27,818 bases of DNA, taken from the NCBI GenBank assembly GCA_024275165.1, contig JAJRZQ010000046.1, forward strand, positions 1 through 27,818. The letters run 5' to 3'. This DNA comes from a bacterium (GTDB lineage: Bacteria; SAR324; XYD2-FULL-50-16). Each line of letters starts with the position of its first letter. The first letter of the stretch is position 1. Positions 19,026 through 27,818 of this stretch are shown one piece after another. Position numbers and translations under genes: made by a program. Below the pieces are notes generated by a model. That model made no database searches and was not told the DNA's origin. It worked only from the letters and a program-made list of their open reading frames with translations.

Positions 19026-20065
19026 AAGCTCCCTTACAAGCCCTGGCCCAAGAATTCTTACAAGAAAGCCCCCCCTATCGCCTCCTGCGAGGCGACGGCT
19101 CAGAGCGAAAAATCTACCGCCTCACCCCCAAGCGACATCGCTTCAAAAGCCTCATCGGAGTGTGGCATCAAGATGTAGAAGAGAATCAAGCCTTTTTGTC
19201 GCTCACCGAAGAGATGCGAAAAATCGGCCTGCCCGTGCCCGAAGTCTACGCTGTGGCCCCTGATCGGTCTTGTTATCTCCTAACCGATTTAGGGGAATAC
19301 AACCTAGCCCAAATGGCGGAGCGCTGGGCCCGCGAAGGAGAGCGTTCCGCCCTGCTCCAGGCCTATAAACAAGTGATTGAGCTCATGCCTTTATTGCAGG
19401 TGGAGCTTCCTAAAAAACTAAAGGACTTTTTAGCGTACAAACAGATGGGCGAAGAGGCTTTTGCAGAAGACTTAGCCTACTTCCAAACCAACTTTTTACA
19501 GCGTTTGGGCTTGGCTGAGCACTTACCTGTAGAGGTCAAGGCCGAGTTGCAAGAGCATTTAGTCGTGCCTTTAACAAGCTTAGGGGGTCAATTTTTTGTG
19601 TATCGTGATTTTCAGGCCAGAAACTTGATGTATCTCAAAGGCAAAATCTACCTGATCGACTACCAATCGGCCCTGTCAGGCAGCCGCTACTACGATCTGG
19701 CGAGCTTGCTCTTTGCCAGCAAATCCGGGCTCCACCCCGCTGAGCGAGAGCCTTTGCTCCGGCATTATTTTTCAGTCTGCCAACCAGAACCCGATTACGC
19801 TACCTTTGAGCGGCGGTTTTATCTCTTTGTTCTGCTGCGCCGCCTCCGCAGCTTAGGGAGTTACGGCTACTTAGGGGTGAAGATGCAAAAGGCGGGGTTT
19901 GTTGAATCCATTGCCCCCACCCTCCATGAGTTAACCGGCCTCTTCAGCCACAAAAAAGCTCTCGCTCCTTTTCAACAAACAGCCTTTTTTCTGGCGCAAA
20001 TTCAAGACCAATGGCCCGCGATTGAGGCGCAAATCACCAAGGCGCGACCTCCAACAAAAAACTGA
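19022..20065 (+). CDS. Aminoglycoside phosphotransferase-fold kinase, possibly amino-sugar kinase (COG3178-like)
   Basis: 347-aa cytoplasmic small-molecule kinase of the APH fold. The N-terminal lobe has the RLLRGDGSERKIYRL glycine loop and the LLTDLGEYNL hinge. The catalytic loop is YRDFQARNLM with Asp196, and the Mg-binding segment LIDYQSALSGSRYYDLASLL has Asp213. This pattern resembles AmgK-type anomeric MurNAc/GlcNAc kinases and their uncharacterised relatives (COG3178). Substrate cannot be read from sequence. Because it is translationally linked to ftsEX-envC (ATGA overlap), a role in cell-wall sugar recycling or signalling is a reasonable inference. An in-frame ATG at 19010 exists, but 19022 has GGAAAG just upstream and the typical overlap. 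Resistance to aminoglycosides is not implied. Confidence 0.78.
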   Translation: MKAPLQALAQEFLQESPPYRLLRGDGSERKIYRLTPKRHRFKSLIGVWHQDVEENQAFLSLTEEMRKIGLPVPEVYAVAPDRSCYLLTDLGEYNLAQMAERWAREGERSALLQAYKQVIELMPLLQVELPKKLKDFLAYKQMGEEAFAEDLAYFQTNFLQRLGLAEHLPVEVKAELQEHLVVPLTSLGGQFFVYRDFQARNLMYLKGKIYLIDYQSALSGSRYYDLASLLFASKSGLHPAEREPLLRHYFSVCQPEPDYATFERRFYLFVLLRRLRSLGSYGYLGVKMQKAGFVESIAPTLHELTGLFSHKKALAPFQQTAFFLAQIQDQWPAIEAQITKARPPTKN

Positions 20066-20066
20066 G

Positions 20067-20100
20067 CCGGGCCGGGCACCTGATTTACCCCTCAGCCCGG
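20067..20100. other. Weak hairpin in the convergent gap between the kinase gene and greA
   Basis: The 40-nt gap between two convergent genes contains CCGGGC (present twice, 20067-20072 and 20072-20077) facing GCCCGG at 20095-20100, a 6-bp GC stem with a long loop. No T-run follows on either strand. It could act as a shared weak stop for both transcripts, but this is only suggestive. Confidence 0.3.
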
Positions 20101-20105
20101 TAAAC

Positions 20106-20579
20106 TCAGCGATAAAACAACTGGGTGATTTCCACCTCAATGCTGCCTTTCGGAATGCGAATCTCCAAATCATCCCCCACGGCCTTGCCGATCAAGGCTT
20201 GGGCAATGGGGGATTTAATGGATATCTTGCTCCGGGCAATATCGGATTCTTCTTCCCCCACAATCTGCCAAGTTGTTTCTTCTTCCGTATCTAGGTTTTC
20301 ATAAGTCACTGTTGCCCCAAAACCGATCTTATTATCCTTGATGGCCGAGACATCCACGATATGGCTGTTGGCCAAGAGGTGATTGATTCTTTGAATACGG
20401 CCTTCCACCCAGCCTTGCTTTTCTTTGGCGGCATGGTATTCCGCGTTTTCCTTCAAATCACCGTGAGCCCTCGCCTCTTCAATCGCGGCGATCACCTTAG
20501 GCCGCTCCACCTTGATTAAATTTTGATATTCCTCTTTGAGTTTCTGATAGCCTTCTTTGGTAATAAGTGGTCGTTCCAT
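20106..20579 (-). CDS. greA: Transcription elongation factor GreA
   Basis: Secondary-channel factor that stimulates RNA cleavage by backtracked RNA polymerase. The 157-aa length is standard. The N-terminal coiled coil (1-75) carries the tip residues Asp41 and Glu44 in HGDLKENAEYHAAKE, identical in position to E. coli GreA, so it should be active. The C-terminal FKBP-like domain contains the family's SPIAQALIGKAVGDDLEI block. It is the second gene of a minus-strand unit, starting 13 nt after the SNF2 ATPase stop and with no good ribosome site of its own, so it probably depends on that upstream gene for expression. Confidence 0.98.
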   Translation of the reverse strand: MERPLITKEGYQKLKEEYQNLIKVERPKVIAAIEEARAHGDLKENAEYHAAKEKQGWVEGRIQRINHLLANSHIVDVSAIKDNKIGFGATVTYENLDTEEETTWQIVGEEESDIARSKISIKSPIAQALIGKAVGDDLEIRIPKGSIEVEITQLFYR

Positions 20580-20592
20580 AGCGTTTTTAAGC

Positions 20593-23500
20593 TTAGATTG
20601 CGAAAAGGTCGTTAAGGTCGTCGAGGTTCAACATCTCTTCTAAAGAGTCGTTCCCCCCAACAATATTGTCTGCCAGGGCTTGTTTTTTTTCTTGCAGTTC
20701 GATGATCTTTTCTTCGATGCTGCCCCGGGTGATCAATTTATATACAAAGAGATGATTTTTCTGCCCGATTCGGTAAGCGCGGTCGGTTGCCTGCGCCTCC
20801 GCGGCGGGGTTCCACCAGGGGTCGTAATGAATGACATAATCCGCCGCCGTGAGGTTGATGCCCGTTCCCCCCGCTTTCAGGCTGATCAGAAAAACAGGGT
20901 AGTCGTCACTTTGTTGGAACTTAGCGACCAATTCCTCCCGATTTTTACTGGTTCCATCGAGTTGCAAAAAGGGAATCCCCTCTTTTTTCAAGTCCGCGTG
21001 CATCAAGTTGAGCATTTTCACAAACTGACTGAAGACTAATACCCTATGACCTTCACCGACGATCTCCGTCAAGGTCTCCATAAAAAGCTTGTACTTGGCG
21101 CTGGTGGGGGGATCTTCTCCGGCTAAAGGGCTGAGCCTGGGATCATTACAGATTTGACGGAGCTTTAAGAGGGCATCGAAGATGGCGATTTTTGCCCCTC
21201 TCACCCCCCCAGCGGAGATCTTTTCCTTCACCTGTTGGCGCACCACCTCCATCACGGAGTAGTAGAGCTTTTTTTGCTGCTCGTTCATCTCGCAATGCAG
21301 CGTCTGCAAGGTTTTCGGAGGCAGCTCCTTGGCCACATTCTGCTTGAGGCGGCGCAGAATAAAGGGTCTGGTTTGACGGCGCAAAAGGCCATGGTTGGGC
21401 TTTTTTCGTCGGCTTCCCTTCCTCGATTTAATGTAGTCTCGTTCAAATTCACGCAGACTCCCAAAAAAGCCGGGCATCAAGAAATTAAATTGGCTCCACA
21501 GCTCACTCACGGAGTTTTCAATCGGGGTTCCCGTCAAGGTGAGGCGGCGGTTCCCCCTGAGTTCCATCACCGCTTGCGCGGTTTTGGAGCGGGCATTTTT
21601 GATATTTTGCGCCTCATCTAAAATAATAACCTGAAACTCAATCCCCGTCAGCCATTCCAAATCGCGCTGCAACAAACCATAGGTGGTAATGATCAGGTCC
21701 GCTTTTTTTGCCGCCTGCAATAGATTTTTCCGCTTCTGCCCATGGAGCAAAACCGCGTTGAAGGTGGGGATAAATTTATCCACCTCCGCCATCCAGTTGG
21801 TGACCACGCTGGTCGGGGCAATGACGAGATTGGGTTTTTTGGGCCTCTGCTTTTTTTGGATAATCCCTAAAAAAGCTAAGGTTTGTAGAGTTTTCCCCAG
21901 ACCCATATCGTCCGCCAAAATGCCCCCAAAACCAAACTCGTATAAAAAGCAGAGCCAGTCCACCCCCTCCCTTTGGTAATCGCGCAAGGTGGCGGTGATC
22001 TCTTTAGGGATGCGCTGCCGCCGGAGCCCCTTAAAGTTGGAAAGTTTTTCGGTAACCTCAATCCAGCCCTCGTCATGCTGTTTTTCCGCGGCAATGGATT
22101 CTAATTCACTCAAAAGCCCGATCTGGTATTTATCGACTTTCAACAATTCGCCTTGAGGCTCCTCCCCCGCCCCTTCGGGGACTTCACCTTGAGAGCTTTG
22201 CACCAAACGGTTTAAAATGGGGGCATATTTCTCAATCCAAGCCTGATCAATCACCGCAATCCCTTCCGAACCGGTCAGCTCAATCGCCTCTTCGTTTTTC
22301 TTCCACATTTCCACCAGCTTTTTGAGATCAAAAAGCTGACCGTCCACCGTGAGTTTGATATCCACATCAAACCAGTCCATCCCGCTTTTGATCGCCGTGG
22401 CAATCTGGGGAACCAATTTTTTGGTTCTCCAGCGCTTAAGCTTCGTGGAGCCGAGATATAAAATTAAATTTTCATGGTTCACATCGGGGAGGCGGTTTAA
22501 GACAAACTGCATGGCCATGTCTTCACGCATGGAGTATTCCCCATTGCCCTCGTCGATCCAACCGGTTTCCACCAATTCATCTCGCAGCCGTTGTTCTTGA
22601 TTGAAGTTTTTGGGAATCTTATACTTTTTCCCATCCAGAACCTGGGTAAACTCATCGGCGTTCAACTGAAAAGGATAGGGGTATTCCCCAATATCGGTGA
22701 GCATATAGGTATTGAGTCGGCCCATGAGCACGCCCTGTACCTCCCAAATTCCCATGCGGCCTTGAATCCGGTAGTTGAACAGGGCCGAGACCCGCAGCAC
22801 CCCTTGAGGGTCGTGGATCTGAATATTTCGCTGTTTTAAATAAGGCAGGGCAGCGGCGTAAAAATCACTGATTTCGTTTTCCTCCACCACAATGCCCGAC
22901 ATGGAATCATTCGCTAAACGCCCCGAGAGCATGCTGCCCACCCGCGCCAACTGAGAACCCCGCAGAATAAAACTGGGGGCCATGCCCACCGCCTTATCGC
23001 GAAAATCCTCTTTCGGCTTGAGGGGAATAAATTTATTCCCCTTCGGGCAAAGGCCGATTTCCCCCTTGAGCAGGTATTGATTCTCGTTTTCCGGGTTTCG
23101 TTTTACGATAATGCGAAATTGTACCTTTTCTTTGTTGAAGAGCGGTTGATCGTCCCAACTAAAAGAATAGGGGTATTCTTCCGCTAAAATCAGCACTTGA
23201 CTGGCTTGGTGCCGTTCTAAGGAAAAAAAATCCTCGGTTTTTTTCCCCTTCCAAATAGCGCGAAAAACCTGAAACAGTTTGGCCGCCTTCGGTGCCGCCT
23301 TGGGGTTGGCCAATTTGCCGGTTTTTGGTTCAAAGTTTTCAATGGTAATGGCCATCCGGTTGGTGTTGAAGTGCTTGGTTTCCTCATGCATCCGCAAACG
23401 CACAATTTGCTCCGGCGAATCAAAGAGCTGCACCTTAGTTTCCGGCTCGTGGAGCCAATACTTCCAGTCGCGAATCTTCCTCGCGATAAAGTTCGGGGTA

Positions 23501-24564
23501 TCGGCCTCCGTGGACTCGGCCTGTTTCAACTCCTGTTCGGGATACCAGATTTCCCATTTTTCCAAAAAGCCCTTCCACTCCTCGTTGGGAATCAAAACCC
23601 CGTTAAAGGTTTGCTGAATCATGGTCGCCGGGATGGAGGTCGGCAAGATTTCATAATAGCGATAATGGTGCAAAATCGCTTTGGGCAGCCCGTAAAACAT
23701 CACCCCGTTTTCATCAAAATCTTCGGCGATAATGGGCACCCTTTTTTCCTCCTCCCGATGGAAAAAAGCCCCGGAGAGAATCCGATGGTTGGGAAGGGTA
23801 TAAACCTGCAAATCAAATTCCACCTTTTTGTGGCTGTTGCGCACCGGGTTATTGGAATCCCCATAATATAAAAAGGGATGCCCCAAAAGCAAAAAGAGCA
23901 AGCTATGGCTATCTCGACTCGAAAGAATTAAAGGGTTGGGTATCTCTGCCCCTTCCTCTCTCAGATGATGCTCTTCATCCGTGATCAGGCGGTTTTCTTC
24001 CAAAAAGGTTTTCACCACCCAACCGGGATTATTGTTGTTGTCTAAAAGGGATTTAGAGATGTTTTTAATCGGCTTTTCATTCCCCCAACCGCGAATTCCA
24101 TAGCGGGAACGATTAAAGGACCATTTAAATTTATCTTCATAGTCCGGCGATTGAATCTGCTCAAAACGAATAATCGTATGGATGTCTCCCACCTCAATGG
24201 GAATCGAGTCAAATCCATGTTCTTGCTTCCAATCCTTAAAGGAAAACTGGGGGTAATCGGGGTAGATGCCAAAATTAGGCTGCCCCGGCACGGGGGGCGG
24301 GGGTAGGTTGAGGGTCGGGTCTGCCTCGAAGTTGGTGATCGCTTGCGCCTTTTTCCAGTCCGCTTGATCTTTTTGGGGTACATCGAAAAGGTCTTCGATG
24401 ATTTTTTCAATGGGCTCGCCTTTATCTTCTAAAAGATAGAGGGCTTGGGCCTCCCAATCCTCAAAGTCGGCTAAAAATTTAGAAAACTCCAAACGCAGAT
24501 CTTTAGAGATCGCCTTTGCCTTTTTCAAGGCTTTCACAATGGGGTGACGGGGGAAAAGGCTCAT
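20593..24564 (-). CDS. Large SNF2-family DNA-dependent ATPase (helicase-like)
   Basis: SWI2/SNF2 ATPase of about 1323 aa, expected to translocate on double-stranded DNA and remodel protein-DNA complexes. The C-terminal third (about 860-1310) has all helicase motifs: DDMGLGKT (Walker A, codons near 21889-21911), APTSVVTNW, DEAQ, LTGTPIENS, VLVFSQF, SLKAGGTGINLT, and DRAYRIGQ. Before it, a region near DWFDVDIKLTVDGQ resembles the bacterial SNF2-associated domain. The first about 650 residues are not recognisable to me; no Cys-rich zinc finger is evident. Start: ATG 24564 (MSLFPRHP) is preferred over TTG 24585, since the latter would place a perfect palindrome inside the gene; neither has a good ribosome site. 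It leads an operon with greA and is close to rpoBC, so a RapA-like role in RNA polymerase recycling is plausible but unproven. Confidence 0.9.
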   Translation of the reverse strand: MSLFPRHPIVKALKKAKAISKDLRLEFSKFLADFEDWEAQALYLLEDKGEPIEKIIEDLFDVPQKDQADWKKAQAITNFEADPTLNLPPPPVPGQPNFGIYPDYPQFSFKDWKQEHGFDSIPIEVGDIHTIIRFEQIQSPDYEDKFKWSFNRSRYGIRGWGNEKPIKNISKSLLDNNNNPGWVVKTFLEENRLITDEEHHLREEGAEIPNPLILSSRDSHSLLFLLLGHPFLYYGDSNNPVRNSHKKVEFDLQVYTLPNHRILSGAFFHREEEKRVPIIAEDFDENGVMFYGLPKAILHHYRYYEILPTSIPATMIQQTFNGVLIPNEEWKGFLEKWEIWYPEQELKQAESTEADTPNFIARKIRDWKYWLHEPETKVQLFDSPEQIVRLRMHEETKHFNTNRMAITIENFEPKTGKLANPKAAPKAAKLFQVFRAIWKGKKTEDFFSLERHQASQVLILAEEYPYSFSWDDQPLFNKEKVQFRIIVKRNPENENQYLLKGEIGLCPKGNKFIPLKPKEDFRDKAVGMAPSFILRGSQLARVGSMLSGRLANDSMSGIVVEENEISDFYAAALPYLKQRNIQIHDPQGVLRVSALFNYRIQGRMGIWEVQGVLMGRLNTYMLTDIGEYPYPFQLNADEFTQVLDGKKYKIPKNFNQEQRLRDELVETGWIDEGNGEYSMREDMAMQFVLNRLPDVNHENLILYLGSTKLKRWRTKKLVPQIATAIKSGMDWFDVDIKLTVDGQLFDLKKLVEMWKKNEEAIELTGSEGIAVIDQAWIEKYAPILNRLVQSSQGEVPEGAGEEPQGELLKVDKYQIGLLSELESIAAEKQHDEGWIEVTEKLSNFKGLRRQRIPKEITATLRDYQREGVDWLCFLYEFGFGGILADDMGLGKTLQTLAFLGIIQKKQRPKKPNLVIAPTSVVTNWMAEVDKFIPTFNAVLLHGQKRKNLLQAAKKADLIITTYGLLQRDLEWLTGIEFQVIILDEAQNIKNARSKTAQAVMELRGNRRLTLTGTPIENSVSELWSQFNFLMPGFFGSLREFERDYIKSRKGSRRKKPNHGLLRRQTRPFILRRLKQNVAKELPPKTLQTLHCEMNEQQKKLYYSVMEVVRQQVKEKISAGGVRGAKIAIFDALLKLRQICNDPRLSPLAGEDPPTSAKYKLFMETLTEIVGEGHRVLVFSQFVKMLNLMHADLKKEGIPFLQLDGTSKNREELVAKFQQSDDYPVFLISLKAGGTGINLTAADYVIHYDPWWNPAAEAQATDRAYRIGQKNHLFVYKLITRGSIEEKIIELQEKKQALADNIVGGNDSLEEMLNLDDLNDLFAI

Positions 24565-24567
24565 CCT

Positions 24568-24581
24568 AAGTTGTACAACTT
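24568..24581. promoter_or_regulatory. Perfect 14-bp palindrome at the start of the SNF2-greA operon
   Basis: AAGTTGTACAACTT is a perfect inverted repeat with no spacer. It lies 4 nt upstream of the SNF2 ATG and about 40 nt downstream of the candidate -10 box, within the predicted 5' untranslated leader. This placement fits a repressor operator or an RNA hairpin covering the ribosome binding site. A chance origin cannot be excluded. Confidence 0.45.
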
Positions 24582-24621
24582 GCAATCAACAATCATTAAA
24601 AAAACATTAGGCCATTTTAAT

Positions 24622-24650
24622 ATCATAATCTACTATTTAGGCAAGCTCAA
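24622..24650 (-). promoter_or_regulatory. Candidate sigma-70 promoter for the SNF2-greA operon
   Basis: On the minus strand TTGAGC (24645-24650) and TATGAT (24622-24627) are spaced by exactly 17 bp in an AT-rich stretch, about 58 nt upstream of the SNF2 ATG. The -10 box is one base from consensus. It lies in the 292-nt divergent gap 24565-24856 shared with mreB; I could not pick a convincing plus-strand promoter for mreB in that gap. Confidence 0.55.
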
Positions 24651-24844
24651 TTTCAATCAATTTAGCGCCCCGGTGATCCCCCTTACAAGCCAAACCTGAA
24701 TTATGCGTTTTTTTTCAAGGGGCGATTTACACCCTGATTGCGATAGGTTACAACTAATCAAAGCCGTAGGGGAATCTATGCCTAAAGCAAGAAGCACCCC
24801 CATCCAATGAAAAAAACGAACTTAGACCCTTCAAAAAGACCTAG

Positions 24845-25894
<1,050 letters not shown>

Positions 25895-25974
25895 TTCTTC
25901 ACCAGGAGGGTGAGACCGCCCCCTCCCACCTGCAAAAAAAAGGGAAGCCCCCCCTTAAAGAGGGCTAGGCCTGC

Positions 25975-26835
25975 ATGTTTAACTTCCTCAAACAATATCG
26001 GTTTCGCATCTCGATCAGCCTGCTGCTGATCGCCTTTTTCTTGGTTTTGGTCGGCCAACTCGAAAAAGGCAGGATGCAAAACTGGTTTGTCACCACGATT
26101 TCAACCCTTGTCTATCCTTTTCAGGCCGGGGGGGACTGGGTCGTCAACTCCAGCATTGAACTCTGGACCCACTACATCTGGCTGATCGACACCGCGAAAG
26201 ACAATGAAGCTTTAAAAAAAGAGCTCATCCGCCTCCAAGGGGAGCAGGCGGCGATGCAAGAGATTCAGCAAGCCTATCGCCGGATGATGTCTTTGTTGCA
26301 ATTCGGCAATGAAAACCCGGACCTGAAAATTTTTGCCCAAGTGATTGGAGAGAAAAAAGATGCCTTTTCCAGACTGCTGATTTTAAATCGAGGCACCCAG
26401 GCGGGGATCCATAAAAACTTTGCCGTGGTGACCCCCCAAGGCGTTGTGGGTAAGATTCAAAGCGTCACCCCCTTTCAATCGGTGGTTCAATTGATCACCG
26501 ATTCGCGCAGCCACTTCCCCACCCTATTGCAGCGAACCCGCCTTAAATCCATGGTCCAAGGGGATTTAGACGGCAGTTTGATCATTGCCAACTTCCCCCG
26601 CCGAATGAGTATCAAGCTGGGGGACAAGGTGATTACTTCCGGCTTAGCGGGCATCTTCCCCAAAAGCCTCCCCTTAGGCATTGTCTCTGAGATTGAAAAA
26701 AAGGATTTTGGTCTGTTCCAAAAAATCACCTTGACCCCGGCAGTCAACCTGGATCAACTCGAAGAGGTGGCCGTGATTCTCTACAGCAAGGGCAATATTC
26801 ACCAACCCCTGTTCACAACCGAGCCCGCGCGATGA
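25975..26835 (+). CDS. mreC: Rod shape-determining protein MreC
   Basis: Bitopic inner-membrane protein of the elongasome that binds and activates PBP2 in the periplasm. The 286-aa product has a short basic N-terminus, one transmembrane helix (about 11-29), a coiled-coil stretch (about 60-95) and the beta-rich MreC domain with GTQAGIHKNFAVVTPQGVVGKI and the LGDKVITSGLAGIFPKSLPLGIV block. The ATG at 25975 is preceded by AGGGCTAGG. The 80-nt gap after mreB holds C- and G-rich short repeats with only weak pairing. Its stop overlaps mreD by ATGA. Confidence 0.96.
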   Translation: MFNFLKQYRFRISISLLLIAFFLVLVGQLEKGRMQNWFVTTISTLVYPFQAGGDWVVNSSIELWTHYIWLIDTAKDNEALKKELIRLQGEQAAMQEIQQAYRRMMSLLQFGNENPDLKIFAQVIGEKKDAFSRLLILNRGTQAGIHKNFAVVTPQGVVGKIQSVTPFQSVVQLITDSRSHFPTLLQRTRLKSMVQGDLDGSLIIANFPRRMSIKLGDKVITSGLAGIFPKSLPLGIVSEIEKKDFGLFQKITLTPAVNLDQLEEVAVILYSKGNIHQPLFTTEPAR

Positions 26836-27338
26836 ATGCCCTTTTCTTAGCCGGGGGGTATCTGTTTCTCGCTGCCTGGCTGGAGCCCAGCCTGGCCCAC
26901 TGGTTTTGGAATTTAAACCCGAACCTTTTTTTTCTCGGTTCTTTTATCTTTACCCTGCGCTGGAGAGGGCGGGAGACTCATTTTCTCGCCGCCTTTTTCG
27001 GCTTGGTCGCCGATTGTTTCTCCAGTCTTTTTTTTGGCTTGAACGGATTGATTTTACTGCTTTGGAGTTTTCCCTTTCGGTGGTACGCCCTAAAAGGCTT
27101 CCAAGGCTCTGCCTTGGCCTTGCCCATTGCCAGCGGAATCGCTATGCTGCTGGTACACCTTAGCCTTTGGGCAACGGCCTACGCCTTAAACGATACCGGT
27201 GCCCTGAGCCTAAGCTGGCTTTATCACCTAACCCTTTGGGAGATTCTCCCCACGATGGTTTGCGCGGCCCCCCTGTATCTTTTGTTGGTCCAGCTTGAAC
27301 GCCGTTGGCGTATTCGCCTTTTTGAGAGAAAGTTTTGA
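26832..27338 (+). CDS. mreD: Rod shape-determining protein MreD
   Basis: Multispanning inner-membrane protein of the elongasome, 168 aa, with about five hydrophobic helices and little polar loop. Sequence conservation in this family is weak; identification rests on size, hydrophobicity, the GLVADCFSSLFFGLNGLILL segment (family pattern G-x-x-x-D...G-x-x-G) at about residues 57-76, and its place between mreC and PBP2. It overlaps mreC by ATGA and its stop overlaps the likely TTG start of the PBP2 gene. Confidence 0.9.
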   Translation: MNALFLAGGYLFLAAWLEPSLAHWFWNLNPNLFFLGSFIFTLRWRGRETHFLAAFFGLVADCFSSLFFGLNGLILLLWSFPFRWYALKGFQGSALALPIASGIAMLLVHLSLWATAYALNDTGALSLSWLYHLTLWEILPTMVCAAPLYLLLVQLERRWRIRLFERKF

Positions 27339-27818
27339 GAGAAGAGCCCCTAAACCTAGAAGAGTTACAGCTTTTTAAGCGCCGAGATTTTCTCTTAAAG
27401 GGGATGTTGGCTCTGCCTTTTTCCGCTTTTTTATGGCGGCTGTGGGATTTGCAGATCAAGCAGGGGGAGAAGTACCAAGAACTTTCCAAAGGGAACCGAA
27501 TCCGCATCAACTCGGTGGCGGCGCCTCGCGGAGTGATCTATGATCGCAACGGGGTCATCTTGTCGAAAAATATCCCCAACTATAACCTGACCTTGGTGCA
27601 AGAAGATTGCCCCGATGTAGAGGCCGTGTTTCATCAACTCGCGCTCACCTTAAGAATCCCCCTCTCCGCCATGCAGGCGGCCTTAAAAAAACACAAATCA
27701 ACGCGCCAATTCAAGCCGGTGATCATCTATACCGACTTGACCTGGTACCAGATGGCCTTGGTCAGTGCCTATCAAGAAGAGTTCCCCGGGGTTTCGGTCG
27801 AGGTGGAACCCCGACGCT
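27335..27818 (+). CDS. mrdA: Penicillin-binding protein 2 (elongation transpeptidase), 3'-truncated
   Basis: N-terminal part (161 codons) of the class B PBP that crosslinks peptidoglycan during rod elongation; the gene continues past the window. The product has a short charged cytoplasmic tail (MREEPLNLEELQLFKRRD), one transmembrane helix (about 20-40), then the hallmark AAPRGVIYDRNGVILSKN (about 65-82) of the PBP dimerisation domain. No ATG gives the whole N-terminus: ATG 27404 would cut into the pre-helix basic segment and has no spacing to its AAGGGG. TTG 27335 overlaps the mreD stop (TTGA) and has GAGAG a few bases upstream, so it is preferred. Catalytic motifs lie outside the window. Confidence 0.9.
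   Translation, partial: MREEPLNLEELQLFKRRDFLLKGMLALPFSAFLWRLWDLQIKQGEKYQELSKGNRIRINSVAAPRGVIYDRNGVILSKNIPNYNLTLVQEDCPDVEAVFHQLALTLRIPLSAMQAALKKHKSTRQFKPVIIYTDLTWYQMALVSAYQEEFPGVSVEVEPRR

Noticed and set aside
4000-20000. High frequency of the TTAG tetranucleotide as a possible uptake or methylation signal
   Set aside because: Most copies are Leu TTA codons followed by a G-starting codon in the coding frame, so codon usage explains them. A genome-wide count was not possible here.
19022-20065. Aminoglycoside resistance gene
   Set aside because: The kinase fold is shared with resistance enzymes, but the catalytic-loop pattern and cell-division context fit the COG3178/AmgK-like housekeeping group.
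25895-25974. G- and C-rich repeats between mreB and mreC as a regulatory structure
   Set aside because: The best pairing has mismatches and short arms, and the tracts look like ordinary low-complexity spacer sequence.

Overview
The window is a gene-dense chromosomal segment of an aerobic, rod-forming Gram-negative bacterium. This is inferred from an aa3-type (heme-copper) oxidase cluster, the mreBCD-PBP2 elongation genes, an ftsEX-envC division module, and an RpoC whose trigger-loop region carries the long insertion seen in Proteobacteria and relatives. Base composition is moderate and protein sequences are diverged from the Escherichia/Pseudomonas type. A deltaproteobacterium-like or similarly deep lineage is my guess; no rRNA is present to settle it. 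I see no tRNA, IS element, prophage, CRISPR array or other sign of recent transfer, so this is a core-genome window.

Layout. (1) 1-3581, plus strand: respiration. A 5'-truncated cytochrome c oxidase subunit I, then subunit III, a subunit IV-like protein and a strong intrinsic terminator (2592-2626). A second promoter follows, with a second, divergent subunit III and a small CxxC membrane protein. (2) 3582-3939: intergenic region with a good sigma-70 promoter (3694-3722) and a leader of about 210 nt. (3) 3940-16246, plus: rpoB, rpoC, ilvB, ilvN, lepA, tightly packed or overlapping. (4) 16330-20065, plus: ftsE, ftsX, an EnvC-like amidase activator and a sugar-kinase-like phosphotransferase, joined by ATGA overlaps or short gaps. 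(5) 20106-24564, minus: a very large SNF2-family ATPase followed 13 nt later by greA, reading toward the preceding block. (6) 24857-27818, plus: mreB, mreC, mreD and the start of penicillin-binding protein 2, which runs off the end.

The themes are energy (oxidase), transcription (RNA polymerase core, GreA, SNF2 ATPase), translation (LepA), branched-chain amino acid synthesis (IlvBN) and the cell wall (FtsEX-EnvC for septal hydrolysis, MreBCD-PBP2 for elongation). Two points of order are unusual: rpoBC is separated from the ribosomal protein genes that normally flank it and is instead followed by ilvBN-lepA, and an SNF2 ATPase shares an operon with greA.

The most interesting molecular observations are substitutions at functional sites. 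The oxidase subunit I keeps the D-pathway and HPEVY active site but has lost the canonical K-pathway Ser, Thr and Lys. The acetolactate synthase large subunit has Leu where the substrate-specificity and herbicide-site Trp normally sits. I did not find a clearly new multi-gene system; most of the window is housekeeping.
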